Positions 35,981 through 48,423 of a DNA stretch of 64,000 nt are shown here, in pieces. Position numbers and translations under genes: made by a program. This DNA comes from Hevea brasiliensis (taxonomy: Eukaryota; Streptophyta; Magnoliopsida; Malpighiales; Euphorbiaceae). Location: assembly GCF_030052815.1 (NCBI RefSeq), contig NC_079499.1:86777183-86841182 (forward strand), written 5' to 3'. The notes beneath the pieces are model-generated. The model ran no database searches, was not told the origin of the DNA, and saw only the letters and a list, made by a program, of their open reading frames with translations. Numbering within the stretch: the first letter of the stretch is position 1; each line of letters begins with the position of its first letter.

Positions 35981-36660
35981 AAATGAAGACCAAAATAACC
36001 AAAAATACAGCAGCCATCTCCCTCCCCAAAAACCAGTCGAAACCCTTGCAATACCCAACCTCCATTAAAGCTTCAAGCAAGCTCCCTTTCTCCCTTTGTT
36101 ACACCGCTAAACCCTAAACCCCTTTCATTAAAATTTGTCCACTCATCTTGGGAGAGTGTTTGGCAGCCTAAAAAAGGAAAGAAAGTGAAGATTTAGCTTG
36201 GGAAAAATCTGCCTACAAGAGGTTAGTGCACCTATATACCTAAACCTCTTTACTTTCATGATTAAGGACTTGAATTTAGTAAGAAATTGTAATTTAAATG
36301 GACAAAAACTCATGTGTATGTGTACATGGATTTCAGCAGCCCTATTGCAGGAATAGGAATGAGTGTTTTGTTGGACTTAGAGTGGTCTAGAAATGATGTT
36401 TAAGGTATGTATATGCATGGATAATGAACTAGTGTGCTAACTAAGGTGTATGGGTAAATTGAAATGGACACTAGGCTTTTGAGAAGTGAAAATTTGGCTT
36501 GGCTTAGGAAATTGTTAGAGAACATTTTAATGGTCAATTAGTGACCATTTTAGGTAAGTTGACCATAATTTGGACTGAAATATAGCATGGCAAAGTGAAT
36601 GAGTATGCTGCCTAGGGACAGTAGTAAGGGTGGCTGAGATTCCAGCCCACTTACACAGCA

Positions 36661-37250
36661 ATAACTTTGGCTGTGTAGGTCCAATTGGTATTTGGCTAAT
36701 TGGATATGAAACTAGGCCTACAATGGCACATTTTTGCTGAAGAAACCATGCCCAAAAGACCAAAGCAAGAGGACCAAAAGTTGGCCCCAATCCGGATACC
36801 CTGCAACAGCACCTGCAGAAATGACTAAATGAATAGTAACTGTTCATTTGGCCATAACTCACTGTAGAAATGGTCAATTGACCTGAAATTTTTACAGCAA
36901 CAAGTTAAGACATAGAAAAACAACTTTCATGAAGAAACCTGCCCCAAATTATGGCCAGAACCTATTCAAAAATGCAATCACAGTCACTATTCATGGTACT
37001 GTAGATTTGGTAATTCTGCAGTTTTGGAAATCCGGCCAGCTGTGGTTTTTGGACCATATCTAGAGCTACAAAACTCCAAATGGAGTGATTCAAAAAAGGA
37101 AATTCAACTAGACAAAATAAGGAACAACTTTCATGTTTTCCATTTCTTCAAATTCCCACCGTAATAGTGCTTAATAAAACAGTAAACTTAGGCTTCAAAA
37201 ACTGAAATTTCTGCCCTCTTGGTTTTAAGTTAGAAATGGTAATGGTGACC
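36661..37250 (+). repeat. Three degenerate ~195-200 bp internal LTR repeats
   Basis: Each block begins with an ataact or atatct motif (36661, 36854, 37056; spacing 193 and 202), passes through a ccaattg or ccaaatggag motif, and reaches acaactttcatgaagaaa or a variant. The spacing matches that in the LTR at 52288. Confidence 0.6.
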
Positions 37251-37808
37251 AATCCCAATAAGTTTTAAATACAAAATGTGGTATGTTGGGAGTGCCAAAA
37301 CCAATGTACCTAATTTCTACCTAAAAGTCAACATTTTTGTTGACCAAAGAGGTGAATAGTGACACTGAAACTTGAAATTCACAAAGTAAAGAATTTAAAA
37401 GTTCCAAATGCCCTAGTATACCTAACAAGATTGGTTTGGATAGTTTGGCATGCCAATAGGGTTCAGTTAGCAGTACTGCATATGGCAATATGCCATTCTG
37501 TGATTTTATGGCTTTTAGCCATTCTGACCTTGTATTGAAATTTGGCCTTGTGCTCGATGTATTCTGACTAGTTAGGCTGTTACATTGCCACAGGAGATGC
37601 ATATGTGACCGATGGTGTGGCCCGAGGTACTAGATACCCGGTGCGGTTACCCGTTTATCCAGTCCAGTCATCTAGTGTAGGTTACTTGGGGCAACCAAAT
37701 GAATAAAAGTGGACAAAGTTAATGATATATAAATTCAAAACAAATAAAACATATACATTCACTACATATTTATTTTCTTGCTATTTCTTTTATTTTATTA
37801 TTGCACCA

Positions 37809-37826
37809 CTAAGCATTATTGCTCAG
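37809..37826 (+). other. Conserved LTR stem-loop
   Basis: CTAAGC-attatt-GCTCAG pairs with one mismatch between gcacca and gcgtgttgc. Confidence 0.5.
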
Positions 37827-38453
37827 CGTGTTGCTTTTGCCACGCGTAGGTATTGGAGATACAGATCGTGAGCCCAGTAGACAGCAGACTGGGTGAGTCC
37901 ATCCTGCAGTTCTGCACAGTGTCCGTGTCACCTCAACTTCTGCAGTGCATTGGTAGGACACTAGGTGTTATTTTGTCATTTTGTAACTAAATTTTTATTT
38001 TCTCATATGTATTTGGATTTATGTAATGTATTTTGATGTTCATGTAATTAATGAAAGTTATGGTTATGAATGCAAAATTTGAGCATTTATTTATTGTTTG
38101 TATATGAGTATTATAAGAAATGAATGTTTGAGAAATGAAAAAGTTGTTGAAAATCATATTGAGATTTGAATATTGGAGTTTGAGATGATTGAATACAATT
38201 ATTGGAAGTGTTTTTCATAGGTTCCGAAGAACTGTTTTCTCCATTTTTAGCCGGTACTCTGCCGATTTTTCTTTAAAATTTTCGGAACCTCAAATAAATT
38301 TCAATTTCAATAAATGACTTAAATGAACCATATTTCACAAGTTATATTCAAAACTATGATAAAAAATAATTAAGGTATATTAGATGTGCCGGTACACCGT
38401 GTGACATTACTTACTCGGGTATACTGTACACGGGTAAGGGGTGTCACATTTCC

Positions 38454-39252
38454 CCCTTGTCTTTCTCTGATTTTTCAGCTTTTTTTGATTTTTCTTTTGC
38501 TGGGGTCGCTTCTGATTCAATTCTTTCCAATTCAAGTGCTTGAGAAATGAGCTTTGAAAAATTACTGTGTCTGAATCCCATTACTTGCATCCGTAGGTTG
38601 GGCTTCAAACCCATTTCAAATCTTTTACACCTTTCCTTGCTGGTAGAAAGGAAACTCCCAGCGTAGTGGCTTAAGTGGGAGAACTCCCTCTCATATTCTG
38701 CCACTATTCTGTTGCCTTATTTTAGACTCAGAAATTCTTGTAGCTTCTAATCAACATATGCATCTGGGACATATTTCTGTTTGAATTCTCTGATGAAGTC
38801 ATCCCAGGTCAGTACTGGTGGTTTAGCTAAGCTGTGGGGGATGGTCTTCCACCAATCATATGCATCCCCTTGCAGTAGTGACACAGAGTATTCAAACTTT
38901 AGTTCATCTGGGCAGTGCAGCTCTTAAACACTCTATCCATCCTTTCAAGCCATTGCTCTGCCTTTAAAGGGTCCACTGTACCCTTAAACTCTATAGCCCC
39001 ATACTTTAATAACTTGTCATACTGTCTGGCTAGAGGCAGTGGTTGTACCACAGGTGTTTGGGGTGGAGCTTGAGTAGGCATACCCCTAGCCATTTGTTGA
39101 AACATCGCAGCCATCTGCTGTGCGAGCTGTGCAGGAAACTGCGACATTTGTGGGGTTGGTGCTACTGATCCACTGACATTTTGTAGAGCTGGGGCTTCCC
39201 CTTGTGCCTCAGCTTCAATAGATTGCTCAACTGAGCGATCCCCTTCTTCCAT
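38454..39252 (-). pseudogene. Tekay gag N-terminal part
   Basis: From the ATG at 39252 on the minus strand: an acidic, Gln/Pro-rich start, MAAMFQQMARGMPTQAPP, KYGAIEFKGTVDPLKAEQWL, ERMDRVFKSC. After a frame break near 38899 comes text equivalent to the conserved gag core (WWK-like, then DAY). An in-frame part follows: MAEYEREFSHLSHYAGSFLS, RCKRFEMGLKPNLRMQVMGF. A Lys/Glu-rich segment leads to the TTTCC target site. Gag forms the particle core. This copy is frameshifted. Confidence 0.87.
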
Positions 39253-39420
39253 ATCAGTCTAGAGTAGGATATCTCCTGAACAAATAACACAAGGAGATTC
39301 CCTCCGTTAGTTCATATTTATGATGTAATGCACTGTATGTAACAAATAAGGACATTGAGCAGTTGTACTTATCAAAGAAAAGACACAAATTTACAAGTTA
39401 AAACGTACTTCAAAAATTTT

Positions 39421-39432
39421 GCTCTGATACCA
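39421..39432 (-). other. Tekay primer-binding site
   Basis: TGGTATCAGAGC on the minus strand, eight bases inside the 5' LTR, matches the initiator-Met tRNA site exactly. It fixes this LTR as the 5' one and the element as minus-strand. Confidence 0.88.
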
Positions 39433-40176
39433 CTAAAACATGTCACACCTTACCCCTCTGTAAGGCATAACATGATCCCGTAGAATACCTAATAAACTAT
39501 CGAAATTCACCTACTGATAACTCATTAAGTACCCTATAAGAGATTTTAAAATAATTTTCTTACTTTTATAAGTTGTGAGTATTTTCAAATAGGTATTAAA
39601 ATCATTTATTCGAAGATTTAAAACTAGTAAAAATTTTTATTCTATTTTATTTTTTTGCAAATTTTATAAAAATTTCGGCAGAGTGTCGTCTGTATTTTGA
39701 GAAAACAGTTTTTCAAATATCTGTAAAAAAGCACTTCCTATGATTTATCTCAACTACTTCATCAATGCCACAACCAATCCCAACAAATTTCAACATTATT
39801 TCTCAATTTCCAAAAATTCAAATCCACAATTTTCAATTCAAATATTATCCAAAATATTACTAATTACTTTCATTCAAATTAAAATAAAATACTTCCATTC
39901 ATATGTAATTAAATGTAAAAAAATTTATATACATCATACTAAAAATTTACATTAGGAAAAAATCCAACTAAAATTTATTACAAATTTTATATAAACTGCT
40001 CAAGACCAGTTTTACATGTCCATACCTTTACATACATTACATACATCAAAATAAATTTTTACAGTCAAGATATAAAATATACCTGATAACTTCAAAGTAG
40101 GTAGCTTCTCAATCCTCAGCAGCTCAATCTGCTGCTCCTCTAGTCTCTATATCTGAGACAGCAATAGTAGCCATCG

Positions 40177-40194
40177 CTGAGTACTAGGATTCAG
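40177..40194 (-). other. Conserved LTR stem-loop
   Basis: CTGAGT...ATTCAG pairs over 6 bp with one mismatch, beside gtggtgcac. Confidence 0.45.
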
Positions 40195-42370
40195 TGGTGC
40201 ACAACATATCAATATAATCTTTATGCGGACTTTAAAACATATTTATTCAAAATTTAAATTGAACATGGGATATAAATACAAAACATGATTTATAAGATTT
40301 TAGTTCAAACAATTTTATTTCAAAGTTTCAAAACAAATTTCATAAAAACACACAGGTATATCATGCCATTCGAAACAAATATAATCTTAATAGCCGGAGG
40401 CTAAGGAGAAGTCACAACACAAGGCTAGCTAGCTCAAATATATGGGAACCCATTCTTTTCCTTCTTCTACTGGCACTCAACTCAACACTTCAGCTAGAGA
40501 AGGAATCGAATTTCAAAACTGATTTACCCAACTAGTCATGCTAGTGAGGTATTTAAATATATGGTCATGACACTGTGGTTTCAAAACTTATCTTAACAAT
40601 TTACTAAACATTTATTTCCATTTCAAACATACACAAATAAACTTTTAACAATTCAAAGCAAAAGCATAATACATATTTCATGCCCTTTGTAAATGAATTT
40701 TTAAAGCATATTGATGTTGTGCACAAACCTTAAGCGAGTCGCCTCTTGGCCTTCACTCGATTTCTCGGGTTCTTTTCCGGTATTCTTTTCCACTGAAACA
40801 TACAGTGTCACAGTGTTTCAGTACCATAACTTAGCATAAATCCAAAAATAAATTCAAATTCACTTTTATCTAGCTTATATATGCTAAACTTGACGTTCTT
40901 CAAAATTTGTGTTTTGGGGTTACTATTCACTACACTATTCAAGTCAATTTGTTGACTTTCTAAGGCTTAATAGGTATGGGAATTCCAACTTCACCCACAT
41001 ACCACATTTTGGTTGCCTAACTTGTTAGTTTTGGTTGTTTTCTCAAATTTTAAGTCCTTTTGGCAAAATTGTAAATTTTCAGTTTTGGTGTCCTATGTTG
41101 CACTATTCCATTGGTCATGTTGTTGTTAGAATTTGGCTAAGTTTTCTCCATAAAAATTGTTCCTTATTGTCTTAAATTTATTCTCCTTTTTGAATCACTC
41201 CAATTGGATTTTTGTAGCTCATGTTATAGCCATTTGAATCATGGCTGCCGGATTGGACTTAACCCAGATTTCTGAGCAAATTCTGGTTCTGGCAGTTTTA
41301 GGTCACTAAATTTGGGTGGCCAAATGACTTGGTTAAGGGCATAATTTGGGTTGTATTCTTCATGAAAGTTTTAGGTCTATATCTCAGCTTTCCACTGGAA
41401 AAATTTCAGATCATTTAGACTTGCCTAGCCTAATTTATGGCCAAATGAACAAACACTTTTCATTTGATCATTTTTGTACAGATCAGATTGACTAAGTCCA
41501 GATTTGGTCAATTTGTTCACTAGGTTTTGGTCACTTTCTGTGCATGATTCCTAAACGAAAAATATTCCATTTTGTGTCTATTTTCATTCCCAATTGACCT
41601 CACACCAATTGGGCTTGTAAATTTTCAGTTTGGTTCCCTGAAAGAGACCTTGGTCTTGCTGCCTGTAGCATGACCCTAAGCAATCTGAATTTGCATTTGG
41701 TTCCAACACTTCTAACATACTCCAATTGGTCACAAATGATCATTTTTCACCTCAAACTAGGTCAAACACATCATTTAATAATTTCTCACATTTTTTTCTT
41801 CCAAAATCCTAGGTGCCAAAACCCTAGTTTTCATGTTTGCTAAATTCATGCAATTAAACTATATAAACCTCAACTACACCTTCAATCAAGCTTGCCTACC
41901 TTTTTAATTGTGTCAAAATCCATCAATTTCAAGTTATCTCTAAGCTAGCCGAATTTCACTATATTCCTCAATATGTTGTTTTTATTTTATTTTCATCAAT
42001 ACTAGTTCACTTCAAGTGCAAGTTCATGAATATAAGGAGAATTGAGGGGATTCTTGACTAACCTTTAAGGAAGTATTCCCAAAGCTTCAATTCTTCCACT
42101 TTCTTCTACCTTTCTATTCACAAGATGCTTGCCAAGTTCCAAGAACAAAATTTACTTAAGGGAGTTAGGGCATGTGTAGAATAAAATCAAGCTTTTAAAA
42201 GCTTGAAGGTGGAAAGAGATGGAAGAGAGAGATGGGAGTGATGGGGCGGCAATATGGATGAGGAAGAAGAACTTTTTGTTTTTTTTTTCCTTTTCTTTTA
42301 TGAATTTTTATCCTCTTGGAAGACCATAAAATTAAATTAAAATAAATTTTAATTATAATAATTATTGCAT

Positions 42371-42406
42371 CATGCATGAGGTCATGCATGATGTCATGCA
42401 TGATGT
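42371..42406 (-). repeat. 12-bp repeat with TGACATCA sites
   Basis: Three units of catgcatgatgt (the first has gaggt). The 3' LTR of the same element has two (30375-30398, one containing TGACGTCA) and the solo LTR at 16332 has two (19243-19266). It lies about 555-590 bp from the sense start of the LTR. Confidence 0.75.
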
Positions 42407-42961
42407 CATCACTTTTTACTTTCTTTTTCTTTTTTTTTTTCTATTTATTTTTCCATTAGTTTTTTAATTTAATTTCCGATTTTAAAATTTTCTTTTCTCT
42501 AATTTTATTTGACAGTTAGGTCAGGAGTCAGCTCTCGAGGTTAATTGACCAAATTGCCCCTCGCCGGTTCGACTCGGTTTTCAAATAATTCAATATTTCT
42601 TTCGGATCCCTGACCTAATTATTTGACTGGCTTAACAATTCTTTTTCGTGATTTCCTCTTTTCCATTGTGTTCGCAATAGTCCTAAGGACCGCGTCGTCA
42701 CATTTTATGGTTCGAAATTTGAGTTTAAATTGACCTCCAATCCTTCCCGAGAAGGTCACCCATCGCTTTGACTCTCAGCTCATTTAACTTCTTATGTTTT
42801 GTTTTTCTTATTTATACTTAACTAATTGACAATTATTAATTATTTGTGTTCAGGGCTTATCTAGTTATCTTAAGTGTGGTTCTAATCCCATTAATTATCC
42901 GGACCGACACCGGTCACCGGACTAGTGAAATATACTAGGCTATGCAAATAGGGGTGTTACA

Positions 42962-43657
42962 ATGAGAGCCAAATGTTACATGCTTACTTCTATGACTAAT
43001 GAGTTTTAAAAGCAGCATGAAAATATGCAGAATGCAAGCAAGATCCTCCTTCACTTACAAGAGTTGTATGGTGAGCACAGTAAAAATGCAAGATATGAGA
43101 TATATAGACAACTATTTCGCATGAGGATGTCTGAGGGACAGAATGTAGGAGATCATGTCCACAAGGTGACTCAGCTTATTGAACAGTTGGAACATCTTGA
43201 TTTTCACATGGATTTCCAACTGTAGATGAATCTGATCCTTCAGTCCCTACTTGAGTCATTTGGGAATTTTATGACAAATTTTCATATGACAAAGCAAGAG
43301 TGTACTTTGGCTGGGTTGCTTAACATGCTGGTTATTGCCCAAAAGAATATGCTAGGTTATAAAAGAAAAGAGGTGGCATTGATTGTATCTTCTTCTTCTG
43401 CTGGAAAGTCCAAAAAGAAGAAGGGCAATAAGAATAAGAAACCTCAAATTCTTGGACCTTCCAAGAAGATAGCCAGACAGAAGGGCAAGACCAAAGCTGA
43501 CAAAAGCAAGGGAAAGTGTTTCCACTGCCAGAAGGATGGGCACTGGAAAAGGAACTGCCCAAAGTATCTTACTTCTCTGAAGGATAAGAAGGATAGACCT
43601 TCAGAAGGTATGTCTGTGTCTTATTATTTAGATTCTGATGATACTCATAGTTCATAA
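42962..43657 (+). pseudogene. Copia 2 gag
   Basis: Frame 2 throughout, with stops near 43007 and at 43223-43225. Text: RAKCYMLTSMTNE, ILLHLQELYGEHSKNARYEI, YRQLFRMRMSEGQNVGDHVH, then a Lys-rich segment and the zinc knuckle CFHCQKDGHWKRNC (CCHC intact). Gag ends near SYYLDSDDTHSS. The N-terminus is cut by the Tekay insertion. Confidence 0.88.
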
Positions 43658-44426
43658 GCAGCTTGGGTTTTAGATACTGATGTTAGTTCTCATAATACTT
43701 TTGATATACAGGAGCTAGCAAGTAGTAGCAGCTTGCAATCGCAAGATATTAAACTCTGGGTTGGCAACGGCTCAACTATTGAAGCTTTAGCCATAGGATC
43801 TAAATCTTTATACATGTATGGATATGTTTTGTATTTAAATAATATTTTATATGTACATGATGCTTTTAAGAATATCATTTTTATATCTAGTTTGACTAGA
43901 AATGGCTATGAATTTCAGTTCATAAATGATGTTTGCAATATTTATTTTAGAAATAAATATGTTGGCTCGTGTTATATGCATGATGGACTTTATTATTTAG
44001 ATAATAATGTTAAATACAAATCTAATGCAACCAATCTAAATGAATGTAATGCCATGATGAAAATCAACTCAAGTTCAAAATATATTTGGCACTTAAGATT
44101 AGGTCATGTTGCAGAAAATAGGATTGCAAAGCTGGAGAAAATGGAGATTTTATCCTCATTGGGTTCTGAACCCACTCCAACTTGTGAATCCTGCCTTCAA
44201 GGCAAAATGACAAGATCACCTTTTATTGGACAAGGGTTAAGAGTTGAAAATATTTTGGAATTGATACATAGTGATGTATGTGGTCCATTTAAGGAAATGG
44301 CTAGAGGTGGTTTCCATTATTTTATTACCTTTACTGATGATAAATCAAGGTTTGGGTATTTGTATTTTATGAAATACAAACATGAATCCTTTGAAAAGTT
44401 CAAAGAATTTAAATGTGAAGTAGAAA
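43658..44426 (+). pseudogene. Copia 2 protease and integrase finger
   Basis: AAWVLDTDVSSHN is the protease active site, with DTD where the family has DTG. WHLRLGHVAENRIAKLEKME and TCESCLQGKMTRSPF keep the His-His-Cys-Cys finger. IHSDVCGPF keeps the first catalytic Asp. It ends at the AGAAA target site of the solo LTR. Confidence 0.88.
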
Positions 44427-47400
44427 TGTGACACCCCTTACCCGACTACAGTGTAGCCGAGCAAGTTATGCCACTCAGTGTGCCGGAGCACTCTATTTTA
44501 TCTTAATTCATTTTTATCGTAGTTTTTGAATATAACTTGTGAAATATAATATATTTAAGCCATTTATCGAAATTATTATTTATTTGAGGTTCCGAAAATT
44601 TTTAAAGAAAATCCGGCGGAGTACCGGCTAAAAATGGAGAAAACAGTTCTTCGGAACCTGTGAAAAACACTTCCAATATTCACATTCAATCATTTCCAAA
44701 CTCCAATATCAAAATCTCATCAATATTTCTCAATTTCAGTTCTCAACATTTGTCAACCATTCATTTCTCAATCATTCATCCATCTCATATGATACCATGC
44801 ATATATGATAGATAAACATTCACTTTTCCATTTACAACCACACTTTTCATTATTTACATGAATATCAAAATATATTACATAAGTTCAAATACATATGAGA
44901 AAATAAAATCAATTACAAAATACCAAAATGACATCTAGCGTCCTACCAATGCACTGCTGACAGTGAGGTGACACAGACACTATGCAGAGCTGCAGGATGG
45001 ACTTACTCAATCTGTGGTATACTGGCTCTCGATCAGTATCTTCAGTACCTACGCGTTGCAAAAGCGACGCGCTAAGCATAAAGCTTAGTGGTGCAAATAA
45101 TAAAATAGAAAGAAATAATATGCAAATAAAAATCATAATTTCCTTGCTATTGCGTTCATGAGAAATGAATAATTACTCACTTAGTGTTTAGTCGAGGGCT
45201 AATTACGTTTTATGATATTAACTTCTTCATGAATTTTAAATTTCTTTGTATTCTATCGTAATCATTCCTGATATTTAGTTTTCGTATTTTCTTTAACAAT
45301 CAGTTCAATTACAGTTATACTTTTTCATGCCCAAGTAACCTATACAAATTGACCGGACTGGATAAACGGGTAAACTAGCCGGGTACCGTGTACCTCGGGC
45401 CGTCACACCATCGGTCACAATGTGTCTCCCGGTGTGCAAACAGAATGGCTAATAAGCCATATAAACAATAAGGCATAAAGCCAAGTAAAACATCATAATC
45501 AGTATAGCCATAGGCTATCACATCATAGAATTGCAATGAAGCCATATATCATACGCAGTACTGCTATCAGAACCCTATTGGCATGCCAACCTATCCAAAC
45601 CAATCACATTAGGCCTACTAGGGCATTTGATACTTTTGAATTCTTCAATTAATTTGAATTTCAAGTTTTTATGTCACTATTCATTTCAATAGTCAACAAA
45701 AAGTTGACTTTTGCATAGAATATAGGTGCATTGGTTTTAACACTCCCAATGTACCCCATTTTGCATTTAAAACTTGTTAGTTTTGGTCACTTTCTCAAAG
45801 CTTAGGTCATTTTGGCAAAATTGCCAATTTTTGGTTTTGATGTCACTATTCACCTCATTGGTCAATAAAAATATTGACTTTTGGGTAGAAAATATGTACA
45901 TTGACTTTGGCACTCCCAATATACCACATTTGGCATTCAAAACTTGTTGGCATTAAGTGTTAATACCATTTCTAAGTTTAAACCAACACAAGCAGAATTT
46001 TCAGTTTTGGTGAGTCAACTTCACTGTTCCATTGGACACTGTTACTGTTGGAATTTGAAGAAATGTAAAACATAAAAGTTGTTCCTTATTTTGTCTAGTT
46101 GAATTTACTTTTTTGAATCACTCCATTTGGAGTTTTGTAGCTCCAGATATGGCTCAAAAACCCAAGCTATCCGGATATGCATTCTGCAGAAATTTACCAT
46201 ATCTACAGTGCATGAACAGTAACTTGAGTCACTTGGTTGAATGGGTTCTGGCCATAATTTGGGGTAGGTTCCTTCATGAAAGTTGTTTGTATATGTCTTA
46301 ACTTGTTGCTGTAAAACTTTCAGGTCAATTGACCAAATCTACAGTGAGTTATGGCCAAATGAACAGTTACTGTTCATTTGGTCAATTCTGCAGAGGCAGT
46401 TTCAGGGTTCCGGATTGGGGCCAAGTTTTGGTCCTCTTGCTTTGGTCTTTTGGGCATGGTTTCTTCAGAAAAAATGTGCCATTATAAGCCTAGTTTCATG
46501 TCCAATTGGCCAAACATCAATTGGACTAACACAGCCCAAGTTATGGCGGTGCAAAGGGACTGAGTTTTCAGTCCCTATGCTGTTGTCCTAGGGCAGCCTG
46601 CAATCCTCACTTTGCAATCTCATTTTTCTATCCATTTGTTGTTCAAATTACCTAAAATGGTCACTAATTGACCATTAAAATGCTCTCTAATAATTTCCTA
46701 AGCCAAGTCACATTTTCATGCCTCAAAACCCTAGTGTCCAAGGCAATTTACCCATAAACCTCCTTTAGCACCCTAGTTAAACATCTAGGTAATTATATAA
46801 CTTAAATACAATCTCCAACTCATGCTAAGTCCATTAAAAACATTCAAAACACTCCCTTATTGGTTCTTCTTAGGGCTGCCAAAATTGAAGTGTTCATACC
46901 CATAGGTTTTTTGTTCATTTAAACTACAAATCTTACTAAGTTCAAGTCCAAAATCATGGAATTAAAGAGTTTAATGGGTATAAGTGCACTAACCTTGTTT
47001 GGGCAGAATTTCCAAAGCCCTAAACCTCACTTTTCTTCCTTTCCTTGGCTGCCAAAAGCTTCTCCAAGTGATATGGTCAAGGTTTAGTGAAAGGAGTTAG
47101 GGTTTAGTGGTGGAAACTCATGAGAAATGGAGGTAATGAAAGAAAATTTTCATGGAGGGAGGAAGAAGAGAGGATCACGTTTTTAAGGAAGAAGAAGAAG
47201 AAGAAAGCAGCTGGTTTTTTAATTGTTTAGGTCTTCTTTTATCTCTTTATTAGTTAGTCAAATAATGGCTAAATTTTGATTGGTCATAGTTTTTCTTAAT
47301 GACATCATAATTCCCATTTACTTACTTTTCTTCTTACTTTTGTTTTCTTATTTTCATTTCTCATTTTTAATAAATTTTTCATCAACATTAATTCATATTT

Positions 47401-47860
47401 TATGTCATATTAATTATTTACTCAACTGGACAAGTCGGCCAAAAATCACCTCGGAAGGCGAAATGACCAAAATGCCCTCCGTTTGGCTTAACGGGTCAAA
47501 ATCGTCTGTACCGATTGAAAAATTTTTCTAGGTATTTTCTTGGCATTCTAATGCCATGGGAACCTCAATTACCCTTCTCTGGAGTCCCAAAAATTATTTT
47601 ATAATTTTTCCCCCGGGTCTAGGGCTCCTCGTTGCGAGAACCGCAACTTCCCTCCGGTTACCCATCGCTTGGGCACCGGCTCGTTTTGCTTGGTTGTATT
47701 TTATTTCTAAAATTTTTACTAAGTGTTTCTTATTAATATTTGAGTTAATTATGGTTCCTGACTTTAGTTTAAATATTTTTCCGGACGTTCTAGCTGTCCG
47801 GACCGACACCGGTCACCGGAACAGTAGAATGTACGGAGTTGCTACGGGGAGGGTGTTACA
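44427..47860 (-). mobile_element. Tekay-type solo LTR in copia 2 integrase
   Basis: Runs from TGTGACACCCC to GGTGTTACA, 3434 bp, with AGAAA at 44422-44426 and 47861-47865. It is the reverse complement of the 35360 type. Copia integrase text continues on both sides. No coding region is recognised inside. Confidence 0.92.
45072..45088 (-). other. Conserved LTR stem-loop
   Basis: CTAAGC-ataaa-GCTTAG, perfect 6-bp stem between gcgacgcg and tggtgcaa. Confidence 0.6.
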
Positions 47861-47865
47861 AGAAA

Positions 47866-48423
47866 ATTAAACAAAAATAAGTATTAAAACTTTTCGATCA
47901 GAACTTGGAGGTGAATTCTTAAGTATTTGATGAATACTTGAAAGAGCATTGCATTATCTCCCAGCTGACTCCTCCAGGAACGGCATAATTAAATGGTGTG
48001 TCTAAAAGGAGAAATTGTACCCTATTAGATATGGTATGCAGTATGATGAGCTATACTAATATGCCAGTCTCTTTTTGGGGATTTGCATTAGAATCAGCTT
48101 TACACATCCTGAATAAGATTCCATCAAAGTCAGTCTCTTCCACACCTTATGAGATATGGCATGGAAGAAAACCAAGTCTTAAACATGTTAAGATTTGGGG
48201 TTGTCCAGCTTATATTAAAAAGCTGAACACTAATAAATTGGAAACCAGATCAAAAAAAGGTCGATTTGTTAGATATCCAAAAGAAAGTTTTGGATATTAT
48301 TTTTATTTGCCTACATCACAAAAGGTTATGGTAAGCAGAGATGCCATATTTCTTGTACAACAATTTATTCAAGAAGGTGGCAAAGGAAGGCAAATAGAGT
48401 TAGAATTGGAGAATTCTAACTAA
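47866..48423 (+). pseudogene. Copia 2 integrase, rest
   Basis: KTFRSELGGEF corresponds to the second catalytic region, with Glu where Asp is usual. Stops follow near 47930. CTLLDMVCSMMSYTNMPVSF then WGFALESALHILNKIPSKSV and YEIWHGRKPSLKHVKIWGCP are typical of copia integrase. The C-terminal linker ends at 48423. Confidence 0.86.

Larger units (their letters stand above)
35360..38448 (+). mobile_element. Tekay-type solo LTR in Tekay gag
   Basis: Runs from TGTAACACC to GGTGTCACA, 3089 bp, with TTTCC at 35355-35359 and 38449-38453. The gag reading frame continues exactly across it. It belongs to the second LTR subfamily, whose reverse complement is at 44427-47860. It carries a TGACATCA inverted repeat, three related 195-200 bp blocks, and the conserved hairpin. 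No PBS, PPT or coding sequence is present. Confidence 0.92.
30228..42961 (-). mobile_element. Tekay/Del-type chromovirus (Ty3/gypsy), 3' LTR truncated
   Basis: The minus-strand order is 5' LTR, PBS, gag, protease, reverse transcriptase, RNase H, integrase, chromodomain, PPT, 3' LTR piece. The chromodomain after integrase and the initiator-Met PBS define the lineage. A solo LTR (35360-38448) splits gag and a MITE (32083-32612) splits integrase. The 5' LTR abuts copia 2 gag at 42962, so the element inserted in copia 2. Confidence 0.9.
39441..42961 (-). repeat. Tekay 5' LTR, full length
   Basis: Runs from TGTCACACCTTACCCC to GGGGTGTTACA on the plus strand, 3521 bp. It is the only full LTR here still attached to its own internal region and so is the reference for the solo LTRs. 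The right edge abuts copia 2 gag. The opposite TSD is lost with the truncated 3' LTR. Confidence 0.9.

Noticed and set aside
35360..38448. A long noncoding RNA gene or host gene exon cluster
   Set aside because: The same sequence recurs several times in the window in both orientations with TSDs, so it is a repeat.
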